This document shows, in pieces, positions 44,017 to 53,744 of a stretch of 64,000 nucleotides of DNA (position 1 is its first letter; each line of letters begins with the position of its first letter). The stretch is from Alternaria dauci (Eukaryota > Ascomycota > Dothideomycetes > Pleosporales > Pleosporaceae). Location of the stretch: positions 682,001-746,000 of the forward strand of contig NC_091274.1 of assembly GCF_042100115.1 (NCBI RefSeq), read 5' to 3'. The notes below the pieces were generated by a model, which worked only from the letters and a program-made list of their open reading frames with translations, did not search any database and was not told the origin of the DNA. Both the position numbers and the translations under genes were made by a program.

Positions 44017-45021
44017 TCAGATCTTGCCGAGACCAGCACCACCCTTTACAACCTTCTCGACCTGCTTGAGCGGAGTAAGCTTGTACCTGTAAGGCGCCTT
44101 GGTGAAGTTGCCGACTTGCGTAATGTTGACACCAGCCTTGCCAAAGTCATTCTTTGCGCCAAGGTTGGCGAAGCCATCCAACTCGTAGTCGCCATCGGGG
44201 CTAGTGTTGGGGCTATCCTCGGGGATGACGAGTCCGTACGTGCTGAGTGCCTCGCGTGTCTTGCCCTTGAAGACATTGCCCTCGACGAGGACCTGGTTGT
44301 CGCTGCGGGAGTGGATGGCTTGGTACAAGAAGTCGACGTAGAGGTTGTTGTAGATGTGCTGGTGACCGAATCGTCCAGCAGGGCCACGGGTACCCTCGTT
44401 CCTCCAGTAGTTGTGGTGGTAGGTGACGTGCAGATGGCCCAGGTCGACGTCTCTGAGCGCATCGCTGTTGCCAACGAGAGAGCTCTTCCAGTGGTCGTGG
44501 AAGTAGTTCCAGGAGACCGTGATCCAATCCGCCGCGCGAATAATGTCGACTTGGCCGTCGTAAGCATCAGGGCCAAGAGCTGGGAAGTTGCCAGTAGTGA
44601 ATTCGTTGTGATCGATCCACACGCGGGTGCTGTTACGGATCGTCATGGCATCATCGTTAATGGCTGTGAATCCAATGTTGCGGATGATGACATTGGTCTT
44701 GTTGAAGATGTTCAGGCCCGAACCAGTGATTTGAGCCCCCTTGCCGACTCCAATGACGGACTTGTTGGACCCAATCTGAACTCGTGATGTGAGGTTGAAG
44801 CTACCCTTGGCGTATACAACCGTTGGCTCGCTGCCGTTGACTGCCTTGATGAACTCGGCCACAGTCCGAACAGTGACACTCTTGCCATGCCTGCCAGCAC
44901 CGCCAGTGGTAGGTCCAATTGGGTTGTCCTTGGCGAACCCTACCAGGCTAAAGTCGTAGCCGGATGGAGCTGCAGTCGCAGAAAGAGTCAAGGAGAGGAG
45001 GGAGAGAATGGAGAGCTTCAT
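44017..45021 (-). CDS. Secreted pectate lyase, polysaccharide lyase family 1
   Basis: A single exon codes 334 residues. Residues 1-18 form a clear signal peptide (MKLSILSLLSLTLSATAA). The parallel beta-helix domain has IRNIGF, the calcium-site motif VWIDHNEF, DGQVDI, WITVSWNYFHDHWKSSLVG and the catalytic-arginine region TYHHNYWRNEGTRGPAGRFG (the R-x-P-x-x-R pattern), followed by the HIYNNLYVDF strand. These identify PL1. The enzyme cleaves de-esterified homogalacturonan by beta-elimination with Ca2+ and is used by plant-associated fungi. I chose the ATG at 45021 because it starts the signal peptide; the in-frame ATG at 45087 would put a hydrophilic leader ahead of it. A TATA box lies 72 bases upstream. 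Confidence 0.95.
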   Translation of the reverse strand: MKLSILSLLSLTLSATAAPSGYDFSLVGFAKDNPIGPTTGGAGRHGKSVTVRTVAEFIKAVNGSEPTVVYAKGSFNLTSRVQIGSNKSVIGVGKGAQITGSGLNIFNKTNVIIRNIGFTAINDDAMTIRNSTRVWIDHNEFTTGNFPALGPDAYDGQVDIIRAADWITVSWNYFHDHWKSSLVGNSDALRDVDLGHLHVTYHHNYWRNEGTRGPAGRFGHQHIYNNLYVDFLYQAIHSRSDNQVLVEGNVFKGKTREALSTYGLVIPEDSPNTSPDGDYELDGFANLGAKNDFGKAGVNITQVGNFTKAPYRYKLTPLKQVEKVVKGGAGLGKI

Positions 45022-46045
45022 CTTCAAGTGCAGGAGAGGATACAGATGAAATTGAGTGATCTGATGCCCATGTACCAGCGAAGTCACTCACATTTTATAT
45101 TCTACCATTCTTAGGCGTCGGCAACCAACGACGCAGCATATAGCCTTGCACACGGCTTCCAGGCAAGTACTTCAGCAATTCTTCCGGTAGAATGGCTGAT
45201 GGCGCATTGCCACACAGGCTGGAACAACTCCCAATTGCGTAAGTGCATGCAGCATCTCTCGTGGTGATGCTGTGCTTCTTCTTGGCTCATCTTGGCTGGC
45301 GTTTATCCCGCCCCAGGAGAGGTAGGAAATAGTGCGCAACGTTGGAATGGTGGCTTGATGTTGTGGTGTTGAGTGGTGGAAGTATGCAACCCCAGATTTT
45401 CCCGTGCAGGCGTGGCTGAACGGCAAGATCGCCTACACGGACAGCGGGGGAAAATACGGGGGACTCTGCTTGGCGCCAACTTCCACCAGTCCAGGCCGCG
45501 GCTCCTTGTTTTCTTATTTCAGCCTGCCTGTACGCCCTGCTACTGTCGTATATCTTAATCTTATGGAAGCGAAATGAGCTGTACTCAGGTACTACGCCGT
45601 TCGTGTTGCGCTCTTCGTTTCCCCCCATAGCTACCGAGGCAGGCGCTGTGCATCACATGTGCACATCGCGTCGGGCTTGCGATGACAGCACAGTGGCAAG
45701 TCCAATTGAACTTGCTGATGACAAAAACTAGACCATGTAAGAATGCTGGTAGCGGTTCGAATGTCCTGCTTCTCCCCTCGCGTATCAACGCTGCGTCGGC
45801 TTACCATATCGTTCTTCGCCAACTCTATGCGACAATGCGACAACTACAATGCCGCCTAGGCTGTAAGGCGTGCAACAGAGTCTTTGTCTTGGTATCAGTC
45901 ACTCGAAAACAAAGCCAGGACGTGGAAATGATTTGCACATTCGCTCTCTCCCACGGCTTCGAATTCCTTACCTCTGGTGATCAAAAAGTTAGCTGAATCG
46001 AAGGTTGACACTGCCAGCTCGAAGTGGACGAGGTAAGAATTCGCC
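45022..46045. other. Intergenic: pectate lyase promoter and flank
   Basis: This 1-kb stretch holds the lyase promoter. CreA-like SYGGRG hexamers occur at 45312-45317 (minus strand CTGGGG) and 45443-45448 (GCGGGG), matching carbon-catabolite control known for pectinases. Short frames lack features. Confidence 0.4.
45093..45099 (-). promoter_or_regulatory. TATA box of pectate lyase gene
   Basis: TATAAAA on the minus strand, 72 bases before the start codon, as expected of an inducible gene. Confidence 0.55.
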
Positions 46046-47035
46046 ATGGAAAGAATCGATCGCGCGTATGAAATATTGAGCGACCCAGTCTTACTGTCGC
46101 TGCTTTATGATGGGAGTATTCGTCCTGTACCCTGCAGTTCGAACGTAGAAAGATTGTTGCAGAAGAAGGAGTTTTCGTGGACGGAATGGCCTGGAGGTAC
46201 CTTCTTCCCGCAATGGAGGCCTCCACCACCAGGAGCATGGCCTCCGAGGTCAGAATATGATGCGCCTCAACAAAAGCCTTCGTCGCAAGAACACCCGCAT
46301 AATTCCCAGCTGCGATGGGAACTGCCTGCTCACTCACCCCAGCCGGAGAAGAAGCCTCGTGCGCAGGAACGTAAAGTATCTGACTCTGAAGGACCGCCTT
46401 GTATAATGTATGGAATGCGACTAGTAGGTCCTCATCCAAGGTTGAGAAAAGCTGAGGAGACTGCGGGCGTCGAGGTAGACATCCTCGAGCAGCGGAGACA
46501 AGGCAACAGAGCGTCTTTATCCACGCAATGGCCCGAGCAACCATGGCCTTGGTTAAAGCAGCGTCCGCGAGAGTGACAACTGGAAGCAGAGGAGATGTTT
46601 GAAGACCGAGTAAAGAGTCAGCTGGAGAAAATGCTGGAACATTTTCTTTGTGGGGCATCCATCATCCCTCAGCACGAGAGCCAGGACGAGGGTATTCCTT
46701 CTACAAACAAAGGCCATACCACTTCTCCATCAGCCTTGAGACAGTCGTTGCTACACGCGATCCCACGACTTACAAGGCGACCCAGCTTGTGCTTAGTCGC
46801 AGTGAATCGAAAGATGGAACGAGCCCAAATACCCGGCTGTGCGAATTGAATACTGGCAAAATGACCCGGGTGATGCGGAAGGGGAGAGGACGAATTTAAT
46901 GAATTTGGTGAGGGCAGCAGTTCCATTTCGAGGGCGCTGTTGAGGGAGCTCCCTGGTATCGTCTTGTTGCTATGCCTGGGGTGGCTCAGGTGTCACCGAG
47001 GCAGCTGTTTTGTCTTGCTCGTGTTTTTTGGTTAG
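46046..47035 (+). pseudogene. Decayed gene with J-domain-like end (RIDRAYEILSDP)
   Basis: The opening ERIDRAYEILSDPVLLSLLYD resembles the last helices of a J-domain, but no HPD motif or earlier helices are found upstream, where a TAA closes the frame. The frame runs through a Pro-rich segment to a TGA at 46574-46576, continues in the same frame as QLEAEEMFEDRVKSQLEKMLEHF, then shifts near 46690 into RPYHFSISLE..., ending CELNTGKMTRVMRKG, and shifts back near 46885 to GEDEFNEFGEG and a hydrophobic end before TAG at 47035. No introns of normal length explain the shifts. The pieces read as one former protein of about 330 residues damaged by one nonsense and two frameshift changes. A chance open frame cannot be fully excluded. 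Confidence 0.45.
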
Positions 47036-47678
47036 CTAGCTGATCTTTTTGGCGTTACGGGGATGCGATTTGAGCGTGACACCATAATATGTAGTTGGAA
47101 GGACTAGGACATGTCTGATGTTATGTAGCCGACAGACCTCAGCGCGGTAACCCACAGGACCTTCACGTAGACGCCAGATCGATCGAAATCGTCTTCATGT
47201 CGATTGAGAAGTCGAGAGTGAGCATCAAGATGTGATATAACCGCGGGATGATCGGCGTCTAGGATGGCTGCATGCGCAACAGATCTTACATGTGGTGCTT
47301 TGCATCAAAATGATGCTGTGTGGCACGCCTCTGGGCTGGTGGACGGCACATGGTGCGTGGCATGTGTCAAACGTGTGGTGGTCAGGGGAGCTGAGTGGTA
47401 CAAAGTTGTGGAAAAGCCGTTCAGCGAGATCCGCGGACTAATTACCGGCAGATGGAGCGATCAGAAGGGACTGAATTCGTACCTACACGCTGCGAGGGGC
47501 GAGGTCGTCCGTTTGATACAAGGACTTTAGATTTCGGCGAAGCCGTGAATCCGCTCTCGCCAGCGACAGGTCTCCTGATGTAGGGCTTACAACCAGGCCC
47601 CTTGATCCAACTACTGCACCATTTCCGGCGACTGAAACGCTTGTAGCTCCCATAAGCACCATCACCACGGTTTTCTCG

Positions 47679-47684
47679 CACGTG
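47679..47684. promoter_or_regulatory. Distal CACGTG box
   Basis: A palindromic E-box about 990 bases before the permease start. It may be a second site for a Pho4/NUC-1-type bHLH factor, though other bHLH proteins bind the same core. Confidence 0.3.
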
Positions 47685-48269
47685 CGACGATGGGATTGGG
47701 CACAAATCGCTCGGCAGTGGACCATCGATATCAGTGAAAGACCAATGGGGCCATGCGTCGGTCATTGTAGCATACCTAGACGAGGTTGCCTCGGAAGGCC
47801 CACACCTCACCATGTCAGAATTTGCTTGCTCATACCCAGTTGGATGTTAGTGAGGAAGCTAACATGCCAGTGTGCTGGTAAGCAGAGTGTTATCGGGACC
47901 AACCGACAGTCCAGAAGACGGGCTTCGCACACCATGAGTGGAGACAGTAACTCCATGTACGAAACCCCAGCCGACGGGGTCCTGGACTAGGTGCTCCGGC
48001 GTGGGGTGCGGCACAGTGTTGGGTTCGCGCGTACTGCACGCATAAGGTGAAGACGAACAAAGACGATGAGGTAGGTCGGCAACGGAGGCGTTTGATGTCA
48101 CTGCGCATGCTGATGGCGCCTCTGATGGGCACGCCACAGAATCATAGCTACGCACACAAGCATACCAAGAGGGCGTTGAGTGTTGAACAAGCTTCGATCC
48201 TCCAGACGCGATTCGGGGCGATGTTGTGAGAGGGGTTCTGGCCGTGCTCTTCCTAGCGTCTTGGCGGTG

Positions 48270-48277
48270 CACGTGGG
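48270..48277 (+). promoter_or_regulatory. Pho4/NUC-1-type box CACGTGGG
   Basis: This octamer is the preferred high-affinity site of yeast Pho4 and lies about 395 bases before the phosphate permease ATG. Binding is inference. Confidence 0.5.
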
Positions 48278-48562
48278 CTACATGATTGGGTTGAACCTCT
48301 CCTCCTCGAGTCTGGCCAAGACGCGCTTCACCACGCGACATGTACGGCAGGAAAGACTGTCAAGACGCGTCAAGCCTTGTGGCGGCCTGGGCTTGCGAAG
48401 GCGTATTCCCGCGCCTGATTCTGCCTGTTAGAGCGGAAAGGCCGAAGTGAAGGTTGCAAAGTGCCGGGCGTGCAACAATGCAGTGCTCCCATTGGCCTCT
48501 GCGGCGGCCTGTTTGGCATACAAGCATGTTGCTGAGCCTTGGGGAGTAAGCTTGAGTGCAGC

Positions 48563-48569
48563 TATATAG
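48563..48569 (+). promoter_or_regulatory. TATA box of phosphate permease
   Basis: TATATAG, 103 bases before the start codon. Confidence 0.5.
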
Positions 48570-48671
48570 CTTGGGCTTGCACCCTGAACCACTGACCTCC
48601 AGCTCGCACAGCCTTCTTTTCCGGACTCAAGCCTCGTCTAATCTCTTGACACGTCTCGGCGAAGCTTCGCA

Positions 48672-50482
48672 ATGGCTCACAAGACAGCCGGCGGTAACGC
48701 CGCGTTCCACAACTTCAACAACGACTTCGCGGTAGGGTGACACGGACGAGACTTCACAAAACCACACAAACTGACTGGTCCTAGCACATTGAGGACCCCA
48801 ATGAGCGACGCCGGCTCGCGCTCGCTGAGATCGACAAGGCGCCATTTGGCTGGTACCATGTACGCGCCATCTTGGTCGCCGGTACTGGCTTCTTCACGGA
48901 CAGCTACGACATCTTCTGCGTGTCTCTCTTGACCATCATGCTGGGCATCGTCTACAAGCCAGACAACAAGGGTGTCTTGCTCACTCAGCAAGACACGGCT
49001 ATCAAGCTTGCGACCTCAGCTGGTACTGTTCTCGGCCAGGTCGGTTTCGGTACCCTTGCCGATATCGTTGGTCGCAAGAAGATGTACGGTCTTGAGCTAA
49101 TCCTCATCATCGTCGCCACGCTCGCTCAGTCCCTCACTGGCCCTGGTCCCGGAACTTCAATTGTTGGTCTGATCATCTTCTGGCGTGTATTGATGGGAAT
49201 CGGTGAGTCCCTCCCCTAGGAATCTATATGAGACGTTCGCTGATTATCATCAGGTATCGGTGGTGACTACCCGCTCTCTTCCATTATTACCTCCGAGTTT
49301 GCCACTACCAAATGGCGTGGTGCCATGATGGGTGCCGTCTTTGCTATGCAAGGTTTCGGTCAGCTCGGTGGTGCCCTTGTCATGCTTTGCCTGGTCTCTG
49401 GTTTCAAGGATACCCTCAAGGGAAGTGCTGGCTACGCCGACTGTGACGGCCAATGCGCGGTAGCTGTCGACAAGATGTGGCGCGCTCTCATCGGAATCGG
49501 TGTCGTCCCAGCTTGCATCGCGCTTTACTACCGCCTTACTATCCCCGAGACCCCTCGCTACACCTTCGATGTCGCCCGTGACGTTGAGAAGGCCAACGAA
49601 GACACCAAGCAGTACCTCTCGGGTAAGCATGGCAACGGTAATCCTGATGCCATCACCCAAGCTGCCCAGCTTCAATCCACTGCCCAGCTCGAAGTTCCCA
49701 AGGCATCTTTCGGCGACTTCTTCAGGTTCTACGGCAAGCTTCGCAATGGCAAGATTCTCTTCGGTACTGCCATGTCGTGGCTCCTGCTCGATGTTGCATT
49801 TTACGGATTGGGCCTGAACTCCTCAACTGTGCTCCAGGCTATCGGTTACGCTAGCGGTACCACTCTCCACCAGAAGCTGTACAACCTTGCTGCTGGTAAC
49901 GCTATTCTGGTCTGCGCTGGCGCTATCCCTGGATACTGGCTGGCAGTAGCGACCATTGACACCGTCGGACGAAAGACTCTGCAACTCGCTGGTTTCACTG
50001 TTCTCACCATTCTCTTCATTGTATGGGGTTTCGCCTACAAGCATCTCAGCAACCATGCGATGTTGGCCATCTACGTCCTGATTCAGCTCTTCTTCAACTG
50101 GGGTCCCAACACCACTACCTTCATTGTCCCCGGAGAGTGTTTCCCTACCCGCTACCGTTCGACTTCTCACGGCATCTCCGCTGGTTCAGGAAAGATTGGC
50201 TCCATCATCGCTCAAGGTGCTATCGCTCCTCTTCGAACCCGAGGCCACGTTACCAAGGACAACGCCAACCCTTGGTTGAACCATGTCATGCAGATCTTCT
50301 CTGCCTTCATGTTCGCTGGTATCTTCACTACTCTCCTCATTCCGGAGACCAAACGCAGAACCTTAGAAGACCTGGCGCAGGACTGGGATATGGGTGATGA
50401 GTCCATCACTGGTGCGGAGCATGCCGTACGAAAGGACAACCGCAGCAGCGACGAGGCTGGCACCACTGAGCTCAAGGCTTAG
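48672..50482 (+). CDS. pho84: Inorganic phosphate transporter, PHO84-type MFS
   Basis: Three exons (48672-48731, 48785-49202, 49254-50482) give 568 residues. The N-terminus ends in FGWYHVRAILVAGTGFFTDSYDIF, the first membrane helix with the conserved Asp of this family. GTLADIVGRKKMYG is the MFS loop 2-3 motif, and GIGIGGDYPLSSIITSEFA is the hallmark phosphate:H+ symporter sequence, split by intron 2. About twelve helices follow with a central hydrophilic loop, then PGECFPTRYRSTSHGISA in the second half. The protein imports phosphate with protons at the plasma membrane and is normally induced by phosphate starvation, which fits the CACGTGGG box upstream. Junctions are GT-AG in phases 0 and 1. 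The C-terminus ends in a hydrophilic tail with EHAVRKDNRSSDEAG. Confidence 0.95.
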
Positions 50483-51178
50483 TTTGGATTTGCCGATTCT
50501 CATGTCACTCTTTCTCTTCATCTGTGCTTCTGCCTGTATACCCGTCTTTTCTGTAGCATAAATACCTAGACTGTAATTGCATTCACTTGAGATTCATCAA
50601 AATTGACTGCATCATCGTTATGTATATGCTAATCTTTCGTCATGATGTAGAATTACGTACAGACTTTACTGTGAGTACGTAGTTGGGCGTGGTCTGGCCA
50701 CGCTTCAATTTAGACCCAGCTCGGCTACTGCCTTCATGATGCATGAGAGTGACAAGAAGAACATACTTCGTCAGTTTCCATTCCTGTCTCCTCTTTACGA
50801 TAATTATCAAGTTGTACTGTAAAGAACAGTTGATTGTATAGCTTTAGTTTTGATTCGCTAGATTCGCCTAAGTTACTGCTATACTGTGGTTCTCGGCGTG
50901 GTACCGTGGTTGCCGTAAGATCGAACTCCACTATTACCTAGGTAGTCCGATAGGTAGCGTATGGCAGACAAGCTACTCACATCAGCCCAACTCCAAGCAG
51001 GTATATGCCAACCAAGGTTTCCGTTTCGTGAACCTTTGACAGTAAGCACTGCGCCCATCTACATTTTGCTGCATGCAGTCACATTTGCTTCGCCCATTTC
51101 GAAAGCTTAAAGTCTTCTTGGAAGCTTCAGATTTACGCGCCATACACACCCACATTGTCCTCCTCTCATCAGCTAGGT
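50483..51178. other. Intergenic, no gene seen
   Basis: These 696 bases hold the permease 3' flank and the promoter of the cyclotransferase-like gene. A CCTAGGTAG motif occurs near 50938. No frame is supported. Confidence 0.45.
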
Positions 51179-51982
51179 ATGGATTACCTCGAGTTAGAAG
51201 AACCTGAACTACTGGCTTTTGAGGAACTAGGTGGAGGCTTAGATCTACAACATTTCTCATCGAAACCCTTGACCTCTACGCCCAATTCTCTACGGAAACG
51301 GTCCCGTCGCCGCATAGAGGTTACATATCTTCTCCGCCTCGAAAATCCTTTGCCCACACCTCGGGATGTAGCCAACGCTCTTGGTCTCTCTTTTGTACCA
51401 CAGCTCGAACTTGGAACCACTGAAGACGGTGGAGCGAACTTCTGTCGACTTTCCCAATCGAACATCAACACCCTTGATTCATGGGTCACGAAGCACGATT
51501 TAGACCAAAGGTTCACCAAAATTCGAATTGCTCTTGCGTATAAAGCCGCCACGGATCTACCGTTATTGGGTCGCGATCCTACACTACCTCATTACCGTCC
51601 CCACTCCACTGCCAGCCAGAATAAACGACATGCTCCCGAATATCCTGTACAATATTTCTTCTATGGTACGCTAGCTGATCCAGCTCGACTCGGACGACTC
51701 TTAAACGTGGCTGGCCTTGAGATAGTACGCTTGCAACCCGCGACTTTGTTTGATGGACGCATTCGAATTTGGGCAGGGAAGTATCGAGCATTGGTAGACG
51801 AACCAGGGGCGACGGTGAATGGTTTCGCATACACTTGCCAATCGAAAGATCAAGAGGATGCGTTGAGGATATATGAGGGTGATAGTTACGAGGTTGTTGC
51901 TGCAAGGTTGATGATATATGGAAAGGAGTTGATGGGTAGAACCTTTCGCTTTACGGGTTTTGAGGATGAGTTAAGTGAGTAG
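51179..51982 (+). CDS. Gamma-glutamylcyclotransferase-like (AIG2-like) protein
   Basis: A single exon codes 267 residues. The C-terminal half is the GGCT/AIG2 fold: YFFYGTLADPARLGRLL is the substrate-binding YG-S/T-L loop, YRALVDEPGATVNGFAY the central strand pair, and LRIYEGDSYEVVAARL carries the glutamate expected to be catalytic. The N-terminal 150 residues are hydrophilic and include a YLLRLENPLPTPRDVANAL segment that I believe also precedes the domain in other fungal members. GGCT enzymes release 5-oxoproline from gamma-glutamyl amides, and some relatives act on gamma-glutamylamines. I chose the ATG at 51179 as the first in frame; upstream codons are not ATG. The next gene, 183 bases downstream on the same strand, is a predicted amidoligase, which suggests a shared pathway. 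The substrate is unknown. Confidence 0.82.
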   Translation: MDYLELEEPELLAFEELGGGLDLQHFSSKPLTSTPNSLRKRSRRRIEVTYLLRLENPLPTPRDVANALGLSFVPQLELGTTEDGGANFCRLSQSNINTLDSWVTKHDLDQRFTKIRIALAYKAATDLPLLGRDPTLPHYRPHSTASQNKRHAPEYPVQYFFYGTLADPARLGRLLNVAGLEIVRLQPATLFDGRIRIWAGKYRALVDEPGATVNGFAYTCQSKDQEDALRIYEGDSYEVVAARLMIYGKELMGRTFRFTGFEDELSE

Positions 51983-52165
51983 AGACGAGCATACACTACT
52001 GATACTGCAACGTTAATGATATGTATCAGTTAGATTGACAGTTTACAATGTTATCATCAAAACTAGTGTGCCATTGCGTTTCTTTCATGCCTGCTATTCC
52101 CCGTCGAGGTTACCTAAACTGGAGCTTTTCTGTAGGTTGGGTAATAACAACCCGCTTTCAACGCG

Positions 52166-53744
52166 ATGAACTTGCCAATTTTCAACACCTCAGTATTAGC
52201 AAAGAAGGTACACTTTCCCGAAACTCATGGCAACAGGTTGTTCTCAAGGCAGGCACCTAAGATAGCTTGTCAATAAAAGGAGTGCCTTTCACTCAACGCC
52301 TCACTTCTTCTTCACCCCTTTTGCTTCTGGCTAACACACTATAGAACACATTGACCACGCTTCTTCATCGAAAAATTCGTCATGTCTTCTCTCCCAAACG
52401 CTTCTATACCTTGCGGCCGCCTTCGGACACGCCGCTCTACCCCGTCCATCGTGTCCCCCGCCCGCGCACCTCTTCGTCTCGCCCGACTTACCCAACTTCC
52501 TCCTTTGTCTCCTACCCACTCTCATTCGACGACATCATCCTCCCCCCTACTTCGCCCGACAACTCACACCTTCCTCTAAACTTCGGAGCCGAGTTCGAGG
52601 TCATTATTCGTCCCAAGGATATCGCCTCTCTCGCTCCTGATCTCTCCCTCCCTGATTTCGACGCAAGCCACCGTCAAAGGCGGGACTTCAATCTCAATCT
52701 CCTTCACGTCGTATCGAAAGTTCTTTCCGACTCAGGCCTCGCATGCAAAGTCTTCACTACGGATGAAGATGATGAGTCGAAGCCCGATTACTCTCGGTGG
52801 CACATCACTATGGATGCATCTCTTTCGAAGAAGCACATTGCTGATGGCTTCTGTGAGTTGATGCACAGATCCATCCTCAGCATATTCCTTTCCTTGTCGA
52901 CAACTGTCATCTTTCCTTGACACTTGTTAATAGGCTACAACTAGATCCGGTCGAGATCGTCACACCTGTCGTCAAAGCGGATGTGACTTGGAAAGCATTA
53001 ATCGACCAGTTCTGGTCCATTATCCACAAGCATTTCGACCTTCGACGAGACACCTCTTGCGGCATGCATATTCATGTCTCACCAGCGCAAGGCCGATTCG
53101 ACATCGATCAACTGCGCAGCATCGCTAAAGCAGTGGTTCTTTGGGAGCGCGATACCGCTCGATGCGCCCCACGTTCACGAGACGACCAAGTCCAGAACTT
53201 CTGCCTGAGCAATGTTCGTGGTGGAGTGCCTGCCGCTCGCTCAATACATACACACGGTCCGATACGGGGTCTTAGGCATGCGTTTAGTCACATCAATCAT
53301 GCCTCCCGGAACGACATTGTCCACTACGTGTGTCCTGACAAGCACCGCGCCTGGAATTTTCTTCCTACCCGCGACAATGGTCACGGTAGTGTTGAATTTC
53401 GGCGTCCGCCCGGAGTTGTAACGAGTAAGAAGGCAAAACATTGGATCGCCTTCACCATGGCCTTTGTAGATATGGCACTGCGATCCGACCTAGACTTTAT
53501 TGCTCGGAGACTATCGAAACACCACCTCCAGCGCCGCAACAATGACATGACATCTAGATCCAGCTTGACTTTCGACGACCTGTTACTCGCGTCGGCTGAA
53601 CATCTTGGTGTATACTCTACATTGGATCCGCGGCTCCGCCAACTTGACGAGCCACGGTCCCTCCACATCACCATGATGAGACCAGATCGGATCAACTGGC
53701 TACAAAGACTCGACGATGACTACCATCTCAGTACCAATGCATAA
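52166..53744 (+). CDS. Predicted amidoligase (COOH-NH2 ligase, glutamine synthetase-like fold)
   Basis: The core exons are 52345-52852 and 52945-53744. They contain FGAEFEVI, RWHITMDASL, PVEIVTPV, DTSCGMHIHVSP and NGHGSVEFRRPPG, the ordered motifs of the amidoligase family (PF12224), whose Glu and His residues bind Mg-ATP. Members are predicted to join carboxyl and amino groups. No ATG lies in the frame before the first motif. A perfect acceptor (CTAAC..TATAG) at 52344 points to an upstream exon; 52166-52207 (MNLPIFNTSVLAKK) with a GTACAC donor fits in phase 0 and gives 449 residues in all, but this exon is tentative. The second acceptor is the CAACTAG at 52944, which restores GF-YPVEIVTP. 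The N-terminal 70 residues are Arg/Ser/Pro-rich, possibly a transit peptide. The reaction and substrate are unknown. Confidence 0.78.

Larger units (their letters stand above)
47036..48671. other. Long upstream region of the phosphate permease
   Basis: This 1.6-kb stretch has no supported gene; an 88-codon frame at 47264-47530 lacks motifs. It contains two CACGTG boxes and a TATATA element, annotated separately. Confidence 0.45.

Noticed and set aside
44002..44787. 261-codon open frame on the plus strand over the pectate lyase
   Set aside because: Val/Glu-rich mirror of the lyase codons with no domain; the minus strand codes PL1.
45745..45765. GGTTCGAAT resembling a tRNA T-loop
   Set aside because: No matching acceptor stem, D-arm or anticodon arm in the flanking bases.
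47264..47530. 88-codon frame upstream of the phosphate permease
   Set aside because: No motif, no splice context, in the promoter region.
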